NCBI RefSeq assembly: GCF_900143535.1
Contig: NZ_FRFA01000009.1
Span: forward strand, 1 to 64,000
Length of the DNA: 64,000 bases
From: Tateyamaria sp. Alg231-49
Lineage (GTDB): Bacteria > Pseudomonadota > Alphaproteobacteria > Rhodobacterales > Rhodobacteraceae
Direction: 5' to 3'
Of the stretch, positions 62,395 through 64,000 are shown one piece after another. The stretch's first letter is position 1. Every line of letters begins with the position of its first letter. A program made the position numbers and the translations under genes. A model generated the notes under the pieces. It ran no database searches. It saw only the letters and a list, made by a program, of their open reading frames with translations, and had not been told where the DNA came from.

Positions 62395-63627
62395 ATGACC
62401 CATATCGCCGTGATCGGCGCCGGCATCACCGGTATCACCACCGCCTACGCATTGGCCAGCCGTGGCTATGCAGTGTCCGTGTTCGACAAAAACCGCTACG
62501 CGGCGATGGAAACGTCCTTTGCCAATGGCGGACAACTCTCGGCCTCCAACGCCGAGGTCTGGACACGCTGGGGCACTGTGATGAAGGGGCTCAAGTGGAT
62601 GTTCAACCCCGACGCACCGCTGCTGGTGAACCCAAAACCCAGCTGGCACAAACTGTCGTGGATGGCGGAATTCATGGGCAACATCCCTGATTACGAGGCC
62701 AACACAATCGCCACAGCCCAAATGGCCATTGCCGCACGCGAACACCTGCTCGATTTCGCGAGCGAGGTCGGCATGGACTTTGACATGGAACAGCGCGGCA
62801 TCCTGCACATCTACAAAAAGCAATCCGAATTCGATCACGCCCGCCGGGTCAACGTCCTGCTGGAAAAGGCGGGGCTGGAACGGCGCGAGGTGTCGGCAGA
62901 AGAGGTTCAAAAACTCGAACCAACGCTTCAGACCGAAACGCTGGGCGGGTTCTACACCGAAAGCGATTTCACAGGCGACATCCACAGCTTTTCCCGCAAA
63001 CTCAGCGCAGCCTGCGAAGACATGGGCGTGGCCTTCCACTACAAATCCGTGGTCAGCGAAATCCACCACACCGGCACCGACGTCCGGCTGGACTGGAAAG
63101 AAGGCAACGCCAAAAACAGCGAAGTCTTTGATGGCATCGTTGTGTGCGCAGGGGTTGCCAGCAAAGCCATCGCTGAACAGCTTGGCGACCGGGTCAACAT
63201 CTACCCGGTCAAAGGGTATTCCATCACCGTCAACCTTGATGATGCCGCCAGCCAGGAAGCCGCACCTTGGGTCAGCCTGCTGGATGACGAGGCCAAAGTG
63301 GTCACCTCGCGCCTCGGCAAGAACCGGTTGCGCATTGCGGGCACGGCGGAATTCAACGGCTACAACCTCGACATCCGCGATGACCGGATCAAACCACTGC
63401 GCGACTGGTGCGAGATGTTCTTCCCAGCCGTCTCGACGGAACACTGTGTGCCGTGGGCAGGTCTGCGGCCTATGTTGCCCTCAATGATGCCCAAGGTCGG
63501 ACCGGGCAAAAAGCCGGGCGTGTTCTACAACACCGGGCACGGGCATCTGGGTTGGACACTGTCAGCGGCGACAGCACAAGGTGTGGCAGACAGCATCGAC
63601 GCGACGCGGATGAAAAACGCAGCCTAA
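62395..63627 (+). CDS. DadA-like D-amino acid dehydrogenase / FAD-dependent amine oxidase
   Basis: A 410-residue flavoprotein of the DadA family. The FAD motif AVIGAGITGITTAYALASRGY (residues 4-24) is followed by the family landmark SFANGGQLSASNAEVW (about 42-57), with GFYTESDFTGDIHSF in the middle and the C-terminal WAGLRPMLPSMMPKVG and NTGHGHLGWTLSAATAQ. It deaminates a D-amino acid or possibly glycine or sarcosine, passing electrons to the respiratory chain. The glycine riboswitch points to glycine as the metabolic signal. The start at 62395 is set by the motif and the riboswitch; the frame upstream is RNA. No alanine racemase is adjacent. Confidence 0.88.
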   Translation: MTHIAVIGAGITGITTAYALASRGYAVSVFDKNRYAAMETSFANGGQLSASNAEVWTRWGTVMKGLKWMFNPDAPLLVNPKPSWHKLSWMAEFMGNIPDYEANTIATAQMAIAAREHLLDFASEVGMDFDMEQRGILHIYKKQSEFDHARRVNVLLEKAGLERREVSAEEVQKLEPTLQTETLGGFYTESDFTGDIHSFSRKLSAACEDMGVAFHYKSVVSEIHHTGTDVRLDWKEGNAKNSEVFDGIVVCAGVASKAIAEQLGDRVNIYPVKGYSITVNLDDAASQEAAPWVSLLDDEAKVVTSRLGKNRLRIAGTAEFNGYNLDIRDDRIKPLRDWCEMFFPAVSTEHCVPWAGLRPMLPSMMPKVGPGKKPGVFYNTGHGHLGWTLSAATAQGVADSIDATRMKNAA

Positions 63628-63656
63628 CGGGTTGGGCGGGTCAAGATCTGCCCTCC

Positions 63657-64000
63657 TCAGGTCCCGTAGAGCAGCCCCCACCGGTCAATCAGCTTTTGCT
63701 GCATGACCTTGGCGCGCCCATTCCAACTGCGCGCGCCTTGGGGGGACTCGCGGTTGGCTTTGGAAATGCGAGACCGGGTGGCTTCGTCGGCAGCAAAGAT
63801 GGCAAAGGCCATCACCCGGCCATCCCGCGCCGTCATGTAGCCGGCAAGGCCGGATACATAGTTCAGCGTACCCGTCTTGGCATCCACAGTAATCGGATGG
63901 TTTTTAAGGACACGGCGTTTGTTGTCCCGCATCGGGATCGGTTTGAGGATCGGGCGCAACACCGCGCTGGAATGTGCCTTGACCAACGCCTGCACCATGT
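63657..64000 (-). CDS. dacB: D-alanyl-D-alanine carboxypeptidase/endopeptidase (PBP4, DacB type), 3' part
   Basis: The C-terminal part of a class C penicillin-binding protein, truncated by the window edge; the frame runs open to 64000. The visible segment has the conserved KTGTLNYVSGLAGYM box (the KTG triad that lines the active site), then RDGRVMAFAIFA, matching the end of PBP4-type enzymes. The SxxK and SxN motifs would lie beyond the window. It trims or cleaves peptidoglycan cross-links in the periplasm. Convergent with the DadA-like gene, 29 nt apart. Confidence 0.85.
   Translation of the reverse strand, partial: MVQALVKAHSSAVLRPILKPIPMRDNKRRVLKNHPITVDAKTGTLNYVSGLAGYMTARDGRVMAFAIFAADEATRSRISKANRESPQGARSWNGRAKVMQQKLIDRWGLLYGT

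Overview
The window reads as chromosomal DNA of a marine Rhodobacteraceae bacterium (Roseobacter group, Alphaproteobacteria). The grounds are moderately high GC, a VPLPA-CTERM sorting signal, a Rhizobium-like rhamnose operon, a class I lysyl-tRNA synthetase, a STAS-MlaE fusion, and paired dimethylglycine/sarcosine dehydrogenase-like flavoproteins. No rRNA, tRNA, CRISPR array, prophage or intact insertion sequence was seen.

Layout. (1) 336-11001: complete L-rhamnose catabolism locus. rhaI and the aldolase-dehydrogenase fusion rhaD run left; the DeoR-type regulator rhaR, ABC transporter rhaSTPQ, mutarotase and kinase run right. Two matching operator-like elements lie between them. (2) 11391-15785: accessory stretch with an outer-membrane protein, an epimerase/dehydratase, a likely 41-codon gene, a VPLPA-CTERM secreted-protein gene broken by an in-frame amber codon, and an ASCH protein. 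(3) 15945-25152: pnp with a strong terminator, an RgpF-like glycan protein, 1-Cys peroxiredoxin, aldehyde dehydrogenase, amidohydrolase, pseudouridine synthase and an esterase-like hydrolase. (4) 25149-33933: a tight leftward operon for methylated amines. It contains an XRE-cupin regulator, LysE exporter, GFA protein, dimethylglycine dehydrogenase-like enzyme, cupin, homocysteine methyltransferase, sarcosine dehydrogenase-like enzyme and RarD. (5) 34001-40523: fRMsr, thiolase, a STAS/HATPase pair, gamma-glutamyltransferase, HspQ, an AEC transporter and a lytic transglycosylase-like lipoprotein. (6) 40535-49971: housekeeping block lolA, ftsK, aminotransferase, amidase, ubiH, a Trm112-like gene too short for most gene callers, a LON-domain protein and CnoX-like thioredoxin. 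(7) 50433-54711: RND efflux adaptor and pump. (8) 54931-57544: TerB-like protein, lysK and a DUF4864 protein. (9) 57548-61907: an Mla-type lipid transport operon whose MCE protein carries three exact-length 75-residue repeats. (10) 61908-64000: a tandem glycine riboswitch ahead of a DadA-like oxidoreductase, then the 3' part of a DacB-type PBP.

How the genes work together. The rhamnose locus encodes uptake, anomer conversion, isomerisation, phosphorylation and cleavage to dihydroxyacetone phosphate and lactaldehyde, with lactaldehyde oxidised by the fused dehydrogenase. The methylated-amine operon fits stepwise demethylation of glycine betaine through dimethylglycine and sarcosine to glycine, with C1 handling by GcvT-like domains and the GFA protein. 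The glycine riboswitch at the far end suggests a second point where glycine is sensed and oxidised. The link between these two is an inference.
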